This document shows, piece after piece, positions 49,045 through 58,703 of a stretch of 64,000 nucleotides of DNA. This DNA is from Idiomarina sp. (GTDB taxonomy: Bacteria > Pseudomonadota > Gammaproteobacteria > Enterobacterales > Alteromonadaceae), in assembly GCA_022565355.1 (NCBI GenBank), contig JAIUMU010000007.1:1-64000 (forward strand), written 5' to 3'. Each line of letters begins with the position of its first letter. Positions within the stretch are counted from its first letter, which is position 1. The notes under the pieces are model-generated. The model ran no database searches. It was not told the origin of the DNA and saw nothing but the letters and a program-made list of their open reading frames with translations. The position numbers and the translations under genes are program-made.

Positions 49045-51162
49045 CTAATCAGTAAAATCTTCTAGTGCTTCTACTCTAAAGAGCATGTCGCCAAAACCGA
49101 AAATAGTATGTGCCGGCTCAATGGTAACCACGCGCAAGCCGTTTACCAAATCGCCCTCCCATAACATTCGATCATTAATACGTATCCAGCGTTCTTGCGT
49201 GCGGCTACTGTACATATGCGAGTTATAAGTAAACCGAGGTAAGCGCGCCTTTTCTGCACTGGAAAGGTCCCGTACATCGCGCAGCGGTTGGGTAGTGGTA
49301 ACTTTCTCTGGCTCTGGTGGTTGTTCAGGAATATCCGCAAGCCCCACATCGGCCACTGCATCATCAAACAACGCACGGATATGCGGTGATACTGTATCTA
49401 ACTCACTGGTTTCCACGCGCTGATGCGGATTAGTAAGCCGCGTACCTTCAGAAACTGTAACGCTTTCTGCTGGCTCTGTTTCGCTGGCAACCAACACAGC
49501 TGGCGGAATGCTTAACGATAACTGCGGAATCATTAGCTCTGCCAAGCGATTAGCAGCTCCCGGATATCGAACTATTGGTTCATCACCGGTATTAACCGCA
49601 AATTCCCTTACCGCATTATCAGTAAGGCGCGGGCCTCGTTGAAAGTATGCGGTACTCAAAATAGCCAACTCTACTGCAGCTAAATCAGCCTCATCATGCG
49701 TGCTCGGAATACGGCCAGCTTGATTCTGCCGCAGCCATTGCAACTGACGCTCAATATCACGCTGTTGTAACGAGTAGGGAACGCGCTCGGCTAGCCCTTC
49801 GCGAATAAGCTCTGCTAAATTAGAAGTAAAAGGCACTTGCCATAATATTAATGCGTTACCGGCATACAAGCGGGCAAACTGTTCATCACTTAATAACGCA
49901 ATTTGATCGCCATCCCATACTTGCCAACCACCCGATTGCTGCGCTTGATACCCTACCAGTAAATAATATTGTTGCCCTTCCTGCGCACCTTGAATAAGTG
50001 CGGGAACGTTAAACTGGCGAAGTTCAGTTGCAGTAAATGAACCCCGTAAACAAGCCAAATCCACATCTTCCAGTTGCACACACGGCTCAGGGCCTGCCGC
50101 AAAACTGGCAACATCCCACTCTCCTGCTAACGCACCCATCGCTTTATGCAGCCCCATGCCATTACTAATGTATAAGGGCTCATCTCGGGCAGCGCTGCGC
50201 TGCTCCGCAGAGGGTTCTTGTTGATGCGCATACAACCAATACACACCAGCTAAAGCACTCACTGATATGAGTACCATACAAACCGTAAGTAAGGCTGAAA
50301 CAGGCATTTTAAAGCGAGCCAACAACGTTTCAGAACGCGAGCGCTTACCTGTTGTAGTAAAGCTTAATGATTCAATAGCAGCCTGCACGTGCTTAGTTGT
50401 TACTACTTGCACCTCATCTCTTGCCGCAAGCTGCAGTGCCCTATCGCACACTAGGTTAATCAACCGCGGCGTTCCAGAAGAGAATTTCCAAATGGCTTTC
50501 ATCGTTGCGGTTGGGAAGGTATCTGCCGTGCCGCCCACACATTTTAAGCGATGTTCAATATACTCCTGCATTTCCGGCCATGTTAGCGGCAACAGATGAT
50601 AACGGGCTACAATTCGCTGCGCTACTTGCCGCAGCTCTCGGCGTTGCAGTAATTCTTGTAATTCCGGTTGCCCAATCAGTACCACGCTCAGTAACTTACG
50701 CGAATTGGTTTCAATATTCGTTAATAACCGCAGTTGTTCTAATACCGAAGGCAGCAAATGCTGTGCTTCATCAATCAACACTACAGGCTGCCGGCCTTGC
50801 GAACTGGCTTCTTGTAAAAACCGGCTAAGGTGATCGGTTAAGCGCTTTAAAGATGCTTTTTCATGTCTACCCGGAATTTTAAACTGGTCGCAAATCGTAG
50901 CTAACAGCTCTCGTTCACTTAGCATTGGGTTAATTACAAAGGCGATATCTAAGCTATCGCCAATTTGCTCAAGCACAGCCCTGCACAAGGTTGTTTTCCC
51001 CGTACCTACTTCACCGGTAAGTAACAGAAAACCGCCGCTGCCGGTTAAACCATTGCGTAAATGTTCTAAACCTTCTTTATGCCGTGGCCCAAGAAACAAA
51101 AAATCGGGGTCGGGCGCGATTGAAAATGGCACTTGTTGAAAGCCAAAAAAATCATGGTACAT
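49045..51162 (-). CDS. fused GspA-GspB type II secretion assembly protein
   Basis: In Aeromonas and Vibrio, ExeA/GspA and ExeB/GspB help insert the secretin in the outer membrane through peptidoglycan. The ATG at 51162 (MYHDFFGFQQVPFSIAPDP) matches ExeA starts and gives 705 residues. AAA ATPase: Walker A GEVGTGKTT (50-58), Walker B VVLIDEAQHL (127-136). One membrane segment follows at about 287-311, then a periplasmic C39-like region (about 330-443), a putative peptidoglycan-binding stretch (468-523) and a GspB-like C-terminal domain (636-703: LPRFTYNSHMYSS, RWIRINDRMLWEGD). Usually these are two genes. Confidence 0.82.
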   Translation of the reverse strand: MYHDFFGFQQVPFSIAPDPDFLFLGPRHKEGLEHLRNGLTGSGGFLLLTGEVGTGKTTLCRAVLEQIGDSLDIAFVINPMLSERELLATICDQFKIPGRHEKASLKRLTDHLSRFLQEASSQGRQPVVLIDEAQHLLPSVLEQLRLLTNIETNSRKLLSVVLIGQPELQELLQRRELRQVAQRIVARYHLLPLTWPEMQEYIEHRLKCVGGTADTFPTATMKAIWKFSSGTPRLINLVCDRALQLAARDEVQVVTTKHVQAAIESLSFTTTGKRSRSETLLARFKMPVSALLTVCMVLISVSALAGVYWLYAHQQEPSAEQRSAARDEPLYISNGMGLHKAMGALAGEWDVASFAAGPEPCVQLEDVDLACLRGSFTATELRQFNVPALIQGAQEGQQYYLLVGYQAQQSGGWQVWDGDQIALLSDEQFARLYAGNALILWQVPFTSNLAELIREGLAERVPYSLQQRDIERQLQWLRQNQAGRIPSTHDEADLAAVELAILSTAYFQRGPRLTDNAVREFAVNTGDEPIVRYPGAANRLAELMIPQLSLSIPPAVLVASETEPAESVTVSEGTRLTNPHQRVETSELDTVSPHIRALFDDAVADVGLADIPEQPPEPEKVTTTQPLRDVRDLSSAEKARLPRFTYNSHMYSSRTQERWIRINDRMLWEGDLVNGLRVVTIEPAHTIFGFGDMLFRVEALEDFTD

Positions 51163-51293
51163 CGTTTTTTTGCCACTCTTCATGTTGAACTCATAGTAAA
51201 AGCAAAGTAGCAGTACACAACAGTCCTTGCAATGTGTACTAACATTGGCAATCATCACTACTATTCAAATTATTAAGAGTAAACATAAATTCT

Positions 51294-52421
51294 ATGCAAG
51301 TTTATCTGGTGGGTGGCGCGGTGCGCGACGAGTTGCTTGGGTTGCCTGTGCATGAGCGCGATTATGTTGTAGTAGGCGCTCATCCAGAAGATCTATTAGC
51401 AAAAGGCTTTGTTCCTGTAGGCAACGATTTCCCCGTATTTTTGCATCCGCAAACCCATGAGGAGTACGCATTAGCTCGCACAGAACGTAAATCAGGTTCC
51501 GGATATACCGGTTTCAGCTGCTACGCTGCGCCTGATGTAACCTTAGAAGATGATTTACTGCGCCGAGACCTTACTATCAATGCAATCGCCAAAGATGAGC
51601 ATGGCGAATTTTATGACCCGTATAATGGCATTCGCGATCTCACCCATCGTGTTTTACGTCACGTTTCCCCTGCATTTTCTGAAGATCCCCTGCGCGTGCT
51701 GCGGGTAGCCCGTTTTGCGGCGCGCTTTAAACAGTTTGATTTTCATATTGCAGAGGAAACGCTGCGCCTTATGCAGCAAGTAGTTGCTAGCGGCGAAATT
51801 AGCCATCTCACTGCCGAACGCGTTTGGTTAGAAACCCGCAAAGCGCTAGCCACGGAGAATCCGGAGGTTTATTTTCAAGTACTGCATGAAGTAGGCGCGC
51901 TCGATATCATTCTCTCTGCTACAACCAGGAGTAAAGAGCTGCAGTTACCAATGCTCAAAAAACATGCTTTAGCGCAAGATTCAACGCCTGAAACACTGCT
52001 TTGGGAGCGTTTTGTGTTAGTGGCATTTGATTTGCGCAAGGAATTTACCCCACCACCCAATGTAGCTGAAGCCCTAAAAGTACCCAAGCTGTATGCCAAA
52101 GCCGCACGGGAAACAGAAAAGCTCGTAATACAGCTGAGTAACCAAGAGTTAACCGCAGCTGATATTTTAGCCATCTACCACCGGAATGATGCCTTCAGAA
52201 GGCCAGAACAATTCGAGCGCGTGTTACGTTGCACCAACGTAATACTGGCAAACACGGCTCGTGCTGAGGCGCTGGATGTGCAGATACTGCAAGTTGCTTT
52301 ACCGGAGTTACAACAAATATCCGTACACGATATTTTAGCTGCCGGTTATCAGCATCGTGAAATCACTGAGCAACTTGATAAAAAACGGCTGCATCATATC
52401 GCTTCACTTTTTCATGCCTAA
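51294..52421 (+). CDS. cca: CCA tRNA nucleotidyltransferase
   Basis: The enzyme adds or repairs the 3' CCA of tRNA. The 375 residues contain the class II N-terminal catalytic domain MQVYLVGGAVRDELLGLP with ERDYVVVGA (metal carboxylates). RRDLTINAIA and DPLRVLRVARFAARF follow, then ERVWLETRKAL, binding the incoming nucleotide and tRNA. The C-terminal HD phosphohydrolase domain of E. coli Cca is absent, so only nucleotidyl transfer is expected. It is divergent from gspAB by about 130 bases and convergent with folK. Confidence 0.94.
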   Translation: MQVYLVGGAVRDELLGLPVHERDYVVVGAHPEDLLAKGFVPVGNDFPVFLHPQTHEEYALARTERKSGSGYTGFSCYAAPDVTLEDDLLRRDLTINAIAKDEHGEFYDPYNGIRDLTHRVLRHVSPAFSEDPLRVLRVARFAARFKQFDFHIAEETLRLMQQVVASGEISHLTAERVWLETRKALATENPEVYFQVLHEVGALDIILSATTRSKELQLPMLKKHALAQDSTPETLLWERFVLVAFDLRKEFTPPPNVAEALKVPKLYAKAARETEKLVIQLSNQELTAADILAIYHRNDAFRRPEQFERVLRCTNVILANTARAEALDVQILQVALPELQQISVHDILAAGYQHREITEQLDKKRLHHIASLFHA

Positions 52422-52538
52422 TTTTTTATGCTTCAGTATTCATGCTCAGCTAATATTAGCCAGCAGTACTGGAGAGGGAGCCAGTTTTCCGAGAGCGCTC
52501 GTAAAAACGAGGCTAATATAGGGTGCCAAAAGCTGGGG

Positions 52539-53057
52539 CTACCAGCGAAAGGCTACCGTATTAAGCGCTTGCCGTTGCCCAGCTTCGCTATGTAAAAATT
52601 GTTGCCACAAGTTTTGCAGCGTTTCTTTTTCTACTGGATGCACATGTAACGGATGTAAATCCGCCAGAGGTTTTAATACAAATGCGCTGGTTAATACTTC
52701 AGCGCGTGGCAGCTCTGGTTCACCATTAGGTTTAGCCGGCTGCACAAGGTCTGCATATAACAACACGTCCAAATCTAAGGTTCTGGAACAGTATTTTTCA
52801 GTTTCGCTTGGTTTTCCAAATTGCTGTTCAATCTCTTTGCAGTGTTCTTGCACAGTTAACAGCGAATCATTAGTTAAAAAGCTCACCACTAAATTAAAAA
52901 ATGGCGGGCCAGAAAAACCAAGCGCTTCCGATTCATAAACCGGTGAAACTTTAATCTGCTGGTAAAATTTAGTGAGATATTGAACCGCTTTACGAATATT
53001 CTGCTCGCGATTAATATTACTACCGATACCGATACTTACCTGCTGCAATTTTTCCAT
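52539..53057 (-). CDS. folK: 2-amino-4-hydroxy-6-hydroxymethyldihydropteridine diphosphokinase
   Basis: FolK transfers pyrophosphate to the pterin alcohol in folate synthesis. The 172 residues include IGIGSNINREQNI at the start and the signature CSRTLDLDVLLYAD (Asp pair binding magnesium). VLTSAFVLKPLADL follows. It lies 25 bases after folB on the same strand, so two steps in the same pathway share an operon; folK is more often elsewhere, beside panB or pcnB. Confidence 0.93.
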   Translation of the reverse strand: MEKLQQVSIGIGSNINREQNIRKAVQYLTKFYQQIKVSPVYESEALGFSGPPFFNLVVSFLTNDSLLTVQEHCKEIEQQFGKPSETEKYCSRTLDLDVLLYADLVQPAKPNGEPELPRAEVLTSAFVLKPLADLHPLHVHPVEKETLQNLWQQFLHSEAGQRQALNTVAFRW

Positions 53058-53082
53058 TGCTCCACCTAACCTTACTCGTTAA

Positions 53083-53448
53083 CTACTCAGTTTCAGTTTG
53101 CGTTCGTACTATTTTAACTGCAACCGTTCGCGCTGCCTTCACCGCAGTTGGTTTGGCAACACGCACTTTAATTGTAGCAACTGAATACATATCGATAATG
53201 CGAGCAGCGAGCATTTCCGCTACTTCCTCAATCAATCCCCAAGGTTTTTCATTAATCCACTGCACAACACTGCGCTGCACTGCATCATAATCAAGTGCAT
53301 CGGCAATATCGCCACTTTGTGCAGCCGGTTGGTTATCCCACGCCATTTCTAAATCAATCACTAAAGGCTGCTGAATGGTTTGTTCCCAATCGAAAATACC
53401 AATCACGGCAGGAACTTCCAAGCCTTCAATGCTTACAAAATCATTCAT
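53083..53448 (-). CDS. folB: dihydroneopterin aldolase
   Basis: FolB cleaves dihydroneopterin to the substrate of FolK. It starts MNDFVSIEGLEVPAVIGIFDWEQ, the typical opening, with the ALDYDAVQRSV and EEVAEMLAARI motifs (the Glu of the latter is catalytic region). The C-terminus holds VRVAKPTAVKAARTVAV. At 121 residues it is full length. It is divergent from plsY across 159 bases, an arrangement common in Gammaproteobacteria. Confidence 0.95.
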   Translation of the reverse strand: MNDFVSIEGLEVPAVIGIFDWEQTIQQPLVIDLEMAWDNQPAAQSGDIADALDYDAVQRSVVQWINEKPWGLIEEVAEMLAARIIDMYSVATIKVRVAKPTAVKAARTVAVKIVRTQTETE

Positions 53449-53607
53449 GCCTATGCCCTTTAGTTTTTATCTTGTTACAATTTCGGTTATCAAACTGTAC
53501 ATTTAGTAAGCAAAAAACACGCTGGTCGGATAGCTTTTAATCAGAAAAGCACGTATTCTGCCTCGCTACCAACCATATTAACGCAACCGGAAGCCGCAAA
53601 AAAGCTA

Positions 53608-54240
53608 ATGTCTGCTCTCGCTATATTAATGATTGTTATTGCCTATCTAATTGGCTCTATTAGTAGTGCAGTTTTAATTTGTAGGGCTTTCCGATTAGAC
53701 GATCCGCGGCTTCGAGGGTCTGGTAATCCAGGTGCTACCAATGTTTACCGGCTCGGTGGCCCAGTTCCAGCTGGGCTAACGCTCTTTGCTGATGTGCTGA
53801 AAGGTATGTTGCCAGTGTGGGTTGCCTATTACTTAGCGATACCGCCAATCGCGCTTGGTCTGGTTGCAGTTGCTGCTTGCCTTGGCCATATCTATCCGCT
53901 GTACTTTAAGTTTCAAGGCGGAAAAGCAGTAGCTACAGCACTTGGCGCAATGTTTCCAGTAGCATCGGAAATGGCAATATTGTTGATTGTAACTTGGCTT
54001 TTAGTATTCTGGGTGAGCCGCGTTTCGTCACTAGCCGCATTGATCACGGTAGCCTTATCACCGGTTTATGCCTGGTTTATCAAACCGCAGTATACGATTC
54101 CTGCACTTATGCTCGCAGCGCTGATTATTTGGCGGCACCGAGCGAACATTGTGCGGTTATGGAAAGGAACTGAAGTTGGATTTTCGGGTGCCAAGCGCGG
54201 TACTAAAAAACCCAAACCCAATAAAGCCCCCCCCGAGTAA
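53608..54240 (+). CDS. plsY: glycerol-3-phosphate acyltransferase PlsY
   Basis: PlsY moves an acyl group from acyl-phosphate to glycerol 3-phosphate, the first step of phospholipid synthesis. The 210 residues have five hydrophobic segments and the three cytosolic motifs: [16 protein letters not shown] near 36-51, [18 protein letters not shown] near 97-114, and a last loop before the polar tail. The tail (about 20 residues) is rich in Lys and Pro. The ribosome site is weak. Confidence 0.96.
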   Translation: MSALAILMIVIAYLIGSISSAVLICRAFRLDDPRLRGSGNPGATNVYRLGGPVPAGLTLFADVLKGMLPVWVAYYLAIPPIALGLVAVAACLGHIYPLYFKFQGGKAVATALGAMFPVASEMAILLIVTWLLVFWVSRVSSLAALITVALSPVYAWFIKPQYTIPALMLAALIIWRHRANIVRLWKGTEVGFSGAKRGTKKPKPNKAPPE

Positions 54241-54275
54241 AGGTAGTAACTACGTTGCTTCTGCCTGTACTGAAC

Positions 54276-55289
54276 TTATAACGGGCTGAGCTCAGTAAGA
54301 GGCCAGCGCGGCCGAACTTTCACTGATAGATCCACACTTTGCTGCGCTGCTAACCGCTGCGCACCAGCGAACGCTATCATCGCACCATTATCGGTACAAA
54401 ATTCTGAACGTGGGTAAAATACTTCGCCACCCAATGCCAACATCGTTTCTTGCAAGGCTTCTCGCAAACGCACGTTAGCACTTACACCGCCCGCCACCAC
54501 TAAACGCTTCATGCCGGTTTGTTTTAGGGCCCGCTGGCACTTAATAATCAGGGTATCTACTACCGCATCTTGAAATGCCCGCGCGATATCAGCTTGGGTT
54601 TGTGCATCTTTACCATTACTGGCAATGGCTTGGGCGGCGGCAGTTTTTAAGCCACTAAAAGAGAAATTCAGCCCTGGTTTATCGGTCATTGGCCGCGGAA
54701 ACTGGAAGCGCCCCGCCACCCCAGAGTTTGCTAGCGCAGCTAAGCGCGGGCCACCTGGGTAATCTAAGCCCAGCAATTTAGCTGTTTTATCGAATGCTTC
54801 ACCAGCCGCATCATCAACCGATTCACCGAGTAACTGATACTCACCAATACCATTTACCTGCACCAGTTGGGTATGGCCGCCAGACACCAGTAACGCGATA
54901 AATGGGAATTGCGGCTGGGTTTCCTCAAGCATGGGCGCTAACAGATGCCCCTCCATATGATGCACGCCAACAGCTGGAATATTCCAGCCAAAGGCCAAAC
55001 TTCTACCAATGGTTGCGCCCACCAGCAAGGCACCGATTAAACCGGGGCCAGCAGTGTATGCTATGCCATCAATATCTGCGGCAGTTAGGTTTGCATCAAG
55101 TAATGCTTGTTTGATGAGGGGTAATGTTTTGCGTACATGATCGCGGGATGCCAACTCGGGAACTACGCCGCCGTAATCGGCGTGTAATTTAACTTGGCTA
55201 TATAAGGCGTGGGCTAACAACCCTTGCTCGGTATCATAAATCGCGATACCGGTTTCATCACAAGAGGTTTCAATTCCAAGAACACGCAT
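54276..55289 (-). CDS. tsaD: tRNA N6-threonylcarbamoyladenosine transferase subunit
   Basis: TsaD transfers threonylcarbamoyl to A37 of tRNAs reading ANN codons, with TsaB and TsaE. It begins [19 protein letters not shown]. The metal-binding His pair is in [11 protein letters not shown], and [12 protein letters not shown] and [12 protein letters not shown] follow. At 337 residues it is normal. The usual divergent partner rpsU-dnaG-rpoD is absent; upstream is pilT. Confidence 0.97.
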   Translation of the reverse strand: MRVLGIETSCDETGIAIYDTEQGLLAHALYSQVKLHADYGGVVPELASRDHVRKTLPLIKQALLDANLTAADIDGIAYTAGPGLIGALLVGATIGRSLAFGWNIPAVGVHHMEGHLLAPMLEETQPQFPFIALLVSGGHTQLVQVNGIGEYQLLGESVDDAAGEAFDKTAKLLGLDYPGGPRLAALANSGVAGRFQFPRPMTDKPGLNFSFSGLKTAAAQAIASNGKDAQTQADIARAFQDAVVDTLIIKCQRALKQTGMKRLVVAGGVSANVRLREALQETMLALGGEVFYPRSEFCTDNGAMIAFAGAQRLAAQQSVDLSVKVRPRWPLTELSPL

Positions 55290-55355
55290 AATACCCGCCT
55301 AGCTCGTTAATTCATTTGCAGAGGCGGGTATTCTATCGAAAGAATGCGTTTATAA

Positions 55356-56384
55356 CTAGCTGATTTGGCCTAGCTTACTCCGCACCTGTTCGCTAGAGAT
55401 CTCGCCGCGTTCGGCTAGTTTATTCAACGATTGTTCCATCGTTTGCATGCCCATAGATGCACCCGTTTGAATCGAAGAATACATCTGCGCTACTTTGTCT
55501 TCACGAATCAAGTTCTTAATCGCAGAAGTTGCCAACATAATTTCATGCGCAGCTACACGACCACCACCAAGTTTCTTGATGAGGATTTGTGAGATTACTG
55601 CCCGCAATGATTCCGAAAGCATTGAGCGCACCATCGATTTTTCATCACCTGGGAACACATCTACAATCCGATCTATGGTTTTCGGCGCGGAGGTTGTGTG
55701 TAACGTAGCGAATACTAAATGCCCTGTTTCAGCAGCAGTGAGTGCTAAGCGAATGGTTTCTAAATCCCGTAGTTCGCCCACCAGAATTACATCAGGATCT
55801 TCCCGTAAGGCTACCCGCAACGCATTTTTAAAACTGAGCGTATCGCGGAACACTTCACGTTGGTTAATCAAGCATTTGTTATTTTGGTGCACGAATTCGA
55901 TAGGATCTTCGATAGTAAGTACGTGGTATGGAAAAACAGAGTTAATATAATCAACCATTGCCGCAAGGGTTGTTGATTTACCAGAGCCTGTTGGTCCGGT
56001 TACCAACACCAAACCACGCGGATATTCAGCAATGCGCCGCAAAATCTCGGGGGCGTTTAAATCTTCTAGGGTTTGGATAGTATCCGGAATGGTTCGAAAT
56101 GCAGCTGCAGGCCCGTTCATTTGCATGAATACGTTCGCACGAAAACGCGCCAACCCTTCAATAGCAAACGAGAAATCAACTTCCAGATGTTCTTTAAACT
56201 GTTCTTGCTGACGTTCGTTCATCAGCGAGTTAACCATTAGTTCAACATCTCGAGAGTTGAGCTTCTGTGTGTTAACCTTAACAAGGTCACCGTCGATTCG
56301 CACTAACGCCGGAGAACCAGAAGATAAATGTAGATCAGAGGCTTCACTTTGTACGCTATATTCTAGTAGTTGTTTGATATCCAT
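55356..56384 (-). CDS. pilT: type IV pilus retraction ATPase PilT
   Basis: PilT powers retraction of type IV pili, for twitching motility and DNA uptake. The 342 residues include an N-terminal PAS-like domain (MDIKQLLEYSVQSEASDLHL) and a RecA-like core. Walker A is TGPTGSGKSTTL, the Asp box IEDPIEFVH, Walker B DVILVGELRDLETI; then GHLVFATLHT and the C-terminal AIKNLIREDK, which is the PilT-type retraction motif region. No pilU follows. It is divergent from yggS, as in E. coli and relatives. Confidence 0.96.
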   Translation of the reverse strand: MDIKQLLEYSVQSEASDLHLSSGSPALVRIDGDLVKVNTQKLNSRDVELMVNSLMNERQQEQFKEHLEVDFSFAIEGLARFRANVFMQMNGPAAAFRTIPDTIQTLEDLNAPEILRRIAEYPRGLVLVTGPTGSGKSTTLAAMVDYINSVFPYHVLTIEDPIEFVHQNNKCLINQREVFRDTLSFKNALRVALREDPDVILVGELRDLETIRLALTAAETGHLVFATLHTTSAPKTIDRIVDVFPGDEKSMVRSMLSESLRAVISQILIKKLGGGRVAAHEIMLATSAIKNLIREDKVAQMYSSIQTGASMGMQTMEQSLNKLAERGEISSEQVRSKLGQIS

Positions 56385-56429
56385 ATAAAACTCTTAAGCT
56401 ATTGAACTGGAAGAAGACACCCAAGCGCT

Positions 56430-57131
56430 ATGCAAAAATCATTCGATCTTGCTACAACAGCAAACCGTTACCGCGAAGTACTACAGCGTATTGAGCATGC
56501 TGCTACGGCTGTACAACGCATTCCTAACACTATAGCACTTCTGGCAGTGAGTAAAACGAAACCTGCAGAAGCAATTGCTGCGCTTTATGCAGCAGGGCAG
56601 CGTGATTTTGGTGAAAACTATGTGCAAGAAGGTATCGATAAAATTCATGAGTTAGAAGAACTTACCGATATCACTTGGCACTTCATTGGCGCTTTACAAT
56701 CGAACAAAACCAAAGATGTAGCTACGCATTTTGATTGGGTGCACAGCATTGATCGCGTTAAAATTGTTAACCGATTAAATGAACAACGCCCCAAGCACTT
56801 ACCACCCCTACAGTGTTTAGTGCAGGTTAATATTGATTATGAGCCAACCAAAGCTGGGGTGCAACTAAGCGAACTTGGCGAAATTGCTGAGCAAATCGAT
56901 AAGGCTAGCCACTTAACTTTGCGTGGTATTATGGCCATTCCAAATCCTGATGTTTCAGAGCAAGAAAAGCATAACAGTTTCCAACGGTTAGAAAATGTAA
57001 TGCAGGAGCTAAAGGCGAAATACCCAAGTGTTGATACACTTTCATTAGGGATGAGTAATGATTTGGAAGCGGCGATAGCCCATGGTTCAACCATGGTGCG
57101 TATTGGTACTGCCTTGTTTGGAAAGCGATAG
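56430..57131 (+). CDS. yggS: PLP homeostasis protein YggS
   Basis: This PLP-binding, one-domain barrel protein keeps vitamin B6 and amino acid pools balanced; no catalytic reaction is known. Lys42 in VSKTKP binds PLP. GENYVQE, WHFIGALQSNK, VQVNIDYEPTKAG and LSLGMSNDLEAAI-HGSTMVRIGTALFG are family motifs. At 233 residues it is full length. The last codons (GKR, stop) form the first unit of a tandem repeat that runs into the gap before proC. Confidence 0.95.
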   Translation: MQKSFDLATTANRYREVLQRIEHAATAVQRIPNTIALLAVSKTKPAEAIAALYAAGQRDFGENYVQEGIDKIHELEELTDITWHFIGALQSNKTKDVATHFDWVHSIDRVKIVNRLNEQRPKHLPPLQCLVQVNIDYEPTKAGVQLSELGEIAEQIDKASHLTLRGIMAIPNPDVSEQEKHNSFQRLENVMQELKAKYPSVDTLSLGMSNDLEAAIAHGSTMVRIGTALFGKR

Positions 57132-57195
57132 GTTGGAAAGCGATAGGTTGGCGAACGATAGATCGGCAAACGATAGATCGGCAAACGATAGATTG
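57121..57195 (+). repeat. five-copy 15-base tandem repeat at the yggS stop
   Basis: Five units of exactly 15 bases run from 57121 to 57195: GAAAGCGATAGGTTG twice, then GCGAACGATAGATCG, GCAAACGATAGATCG and GCAAACGATAGATTG. The shared CGATA recurs at 57126, 57141, 57156, 57171 and 57186. The yggS stop codon (57129-57131) lies in the first unit. The array seems to have grown by slippage from the yggS 3' end, since that sequence codes the last residues. Confidence 0.93.
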
Positions 57196-57258
57196 GCGAG
57201 CACGAAAATAAGTAGCTCCGCCCACACACAATTCAGGTAATAAAAGGAACTATGATTT

Positions 57259-58086
57259 ATGAGCAACGATATCCGCACAATTGGTTTTATCGGTGCCGGA
57301 AATATGCCGCAAAGCATTCTCGGCGGAATGATTAAAGGAGGCTACCCAGCCAGCTCCATTATCGTGAGTAACCCTAGCCGCCCAAAACTAGATATGCTGG
57401 AAGAGAAATACGGTATTTATACCAGCCAAGATAATCACGAAATTGCTCGTAAAGCCGATGTAATAGTACTCTCCGTAAAGCCACAGTTAATGCGCGAAGT
57501 ATGTGAAGATTTAAAGGCGAATGTGCAAGGTTGGGAAGATAAATTAATTATCACCATTGCTGCCGGCTTACGCATGGATAGCTATTACGAATACTTTGGT
57601 AACAACATCGCTTTGGTGCGGGTAATGCCAAACACACCATCATTGGTAGGTGAAGGCGTTTCCGGTTTAGTTGCCGATGCCAATGTAAGTACAACTGATC
57701 GTGATTTTGTAACCCGCGTATTTGATTTTGTAGGTATTACCATTTGGCTCGAAGAAGAAGATGCTATTGATGTACTTGGCGCCGTAGCGGGAAGTGGGCC
57801 TGCATATTTTTTTGAATTTATGCATACTCTACAGCGTGCGGCAGAAGAGCTCGGCATTGATAGCGAGCAAGCCCGAGCAATGGTGCAGCAAACCTGCTTA
57901 GGTGCTGCAAAAATGGCATCCGAAAGCGATTTTTCGTTAATTGATTTGCGCAAACAAGTTACCAGTAAAGGCGGTTCTACTGCCAAAGGCGTTGAGGTGT
58001 ATCAACAAGCCGAACTTGGTAAAATATCCCAACGCGCAGTGAACGCAGCGGTAGCTCGCAATCAAGAAATGGCGAAATTGTTTTAA
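57259..58086 (+). CDS. proC: pyrroline-5-carboxylate reductase
   Basis: ProC reduces pyrroline-5-carboxylate to proline with NAD(P)H. The Rossmann nucleotide-binding motif is GFIGAGNMPQSILGGM near residues 9-24. RVMPNTPSLVGEGVSG lines the active site, and GAVAGSGPAYFFEFM and QVTSKGGSTAKGVE belong to the C-terminal helical domain. At 275 residues it is full length. AAGGA lies 10 bases before the ATG. The yggS-proC-yggT order is conserved. Confidence 0.97.
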   Translation: MSNDIRTIGFIGAGNMPQSILGGMIKGGYPASSIIVSNPSRPKLDMLEEKYGIYTSQDNHEIARKADVIVLSVKPQLMREVCEDLKANVQGWEDKLIITIAAGLRMDSYYEYFGNNIALVRVMPNTPSLVGEGVSGLVADANVSTTDRDFVTRVFDFVGITIWLEEEDAIDVLGAVAGSGPAYFFEFMHTLQRAAEELGIDSEQARAMVQQTCLGAAKMASESDFSLIDLRKQVTSKGGSTAKGVEVYQQAELGKISQRAVNAAVARNQEMAKLF

Positions 58087-58156
58087 ATTTAGCTTTCATC
58101 TACATAACCATAGCGCTGCGCACTACAAAGCAGCTAATTACGATTAAGGAAAAGAA

Positions 58157-58687
58157 ATGGGGAATGGCGCGCAATTTTTAATCACTACCGCGTTTGGGTT
58201 TTATATCATGGCGGTAATTCTTCGTTTATGGATGCAATTGGCTCAAGTAGATTACTTTAATCCGTTTTCGCAGTTTATCGTAAAAATAACTGGGCCAGTG
58301 CTAGATCCGCTGCGCAGAGTATTCCCTACCCTTGGTCGCTTTGATATAGCGGCAGCTTTTTTGGCGGCAGCTCTATCGGCGTTGAAAATATACTTAATTG
58401 TGCGCTTACAAGTTGGTGGCTTTCCGTATGGTGTAATGGAGCTATTAATTGCTGCAGTGCATGATGTGGTGGTAACCACTCTCAGTATTATTTTCTGGGT
58501 GTTATTGATTCGCGCCATCATGAGTTGGTTCAGCCAAGGGCGCCATCCACTGGAGTTTGTGTTAGCACAGCTTACGGAACCGATGCTAGCGCCAATACGC
58601 CGAATCATCCCACCCATCGGTGGCCTTGATTTATCTGTTCTCGTACTGATTCTGATTGTGCGCTTCATACAAATCAGCATTAGTTAA
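58157..58687 (+). CDS. yggT: YggT family membrane protein
   Basis: The 176 residues make two YggT repeats. Each has one or two membrane segments and the motif pattern NPFSQFIVKITGPVLDPLRRV, then a matching HPLEFVLAQLTEPMLAPIRRI. They suggest four membrane spans in all. The family is linked to cation uptake or osmotic stress, but this is not settled. AAGGA lies 6 bases before the ATG. It follows proC by 70 bases in the conserved order. Confidence 0.93.
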   Translation: MGNGAQFLITTAFGFYIMAVILRLWMQLAQVDYFNPFSQFIVKITGPVLDPLRRVFPTLGRFDIAAAFLAAALSALKIYLIVRLQVGGFPYGVMELLIAAVHDVVVTTLSIIFWVLLIRAIMSWFSQGRHPLEFVLAQLTEPMLAPIRRIIPPIGGLDLSVLVLILIVRFIQISIS

Positions 58688-58703
58688 TCACAGGAGTTTA
58701 GCA

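Noticed and set aside
49045-51162. Transposition ATPase (TniB/ExeA-like) of a mobile element
   Set aside because: The AAA domain is shared with TniB, but the membrane segment, periplasmic region and GspB-like end show a secretion protein; no transposase or end repeats are nearby.
57121-57195. CRISPR array
   Set aside because: The units are adjacent without unique spacers, so it is a plain tandem repeat.
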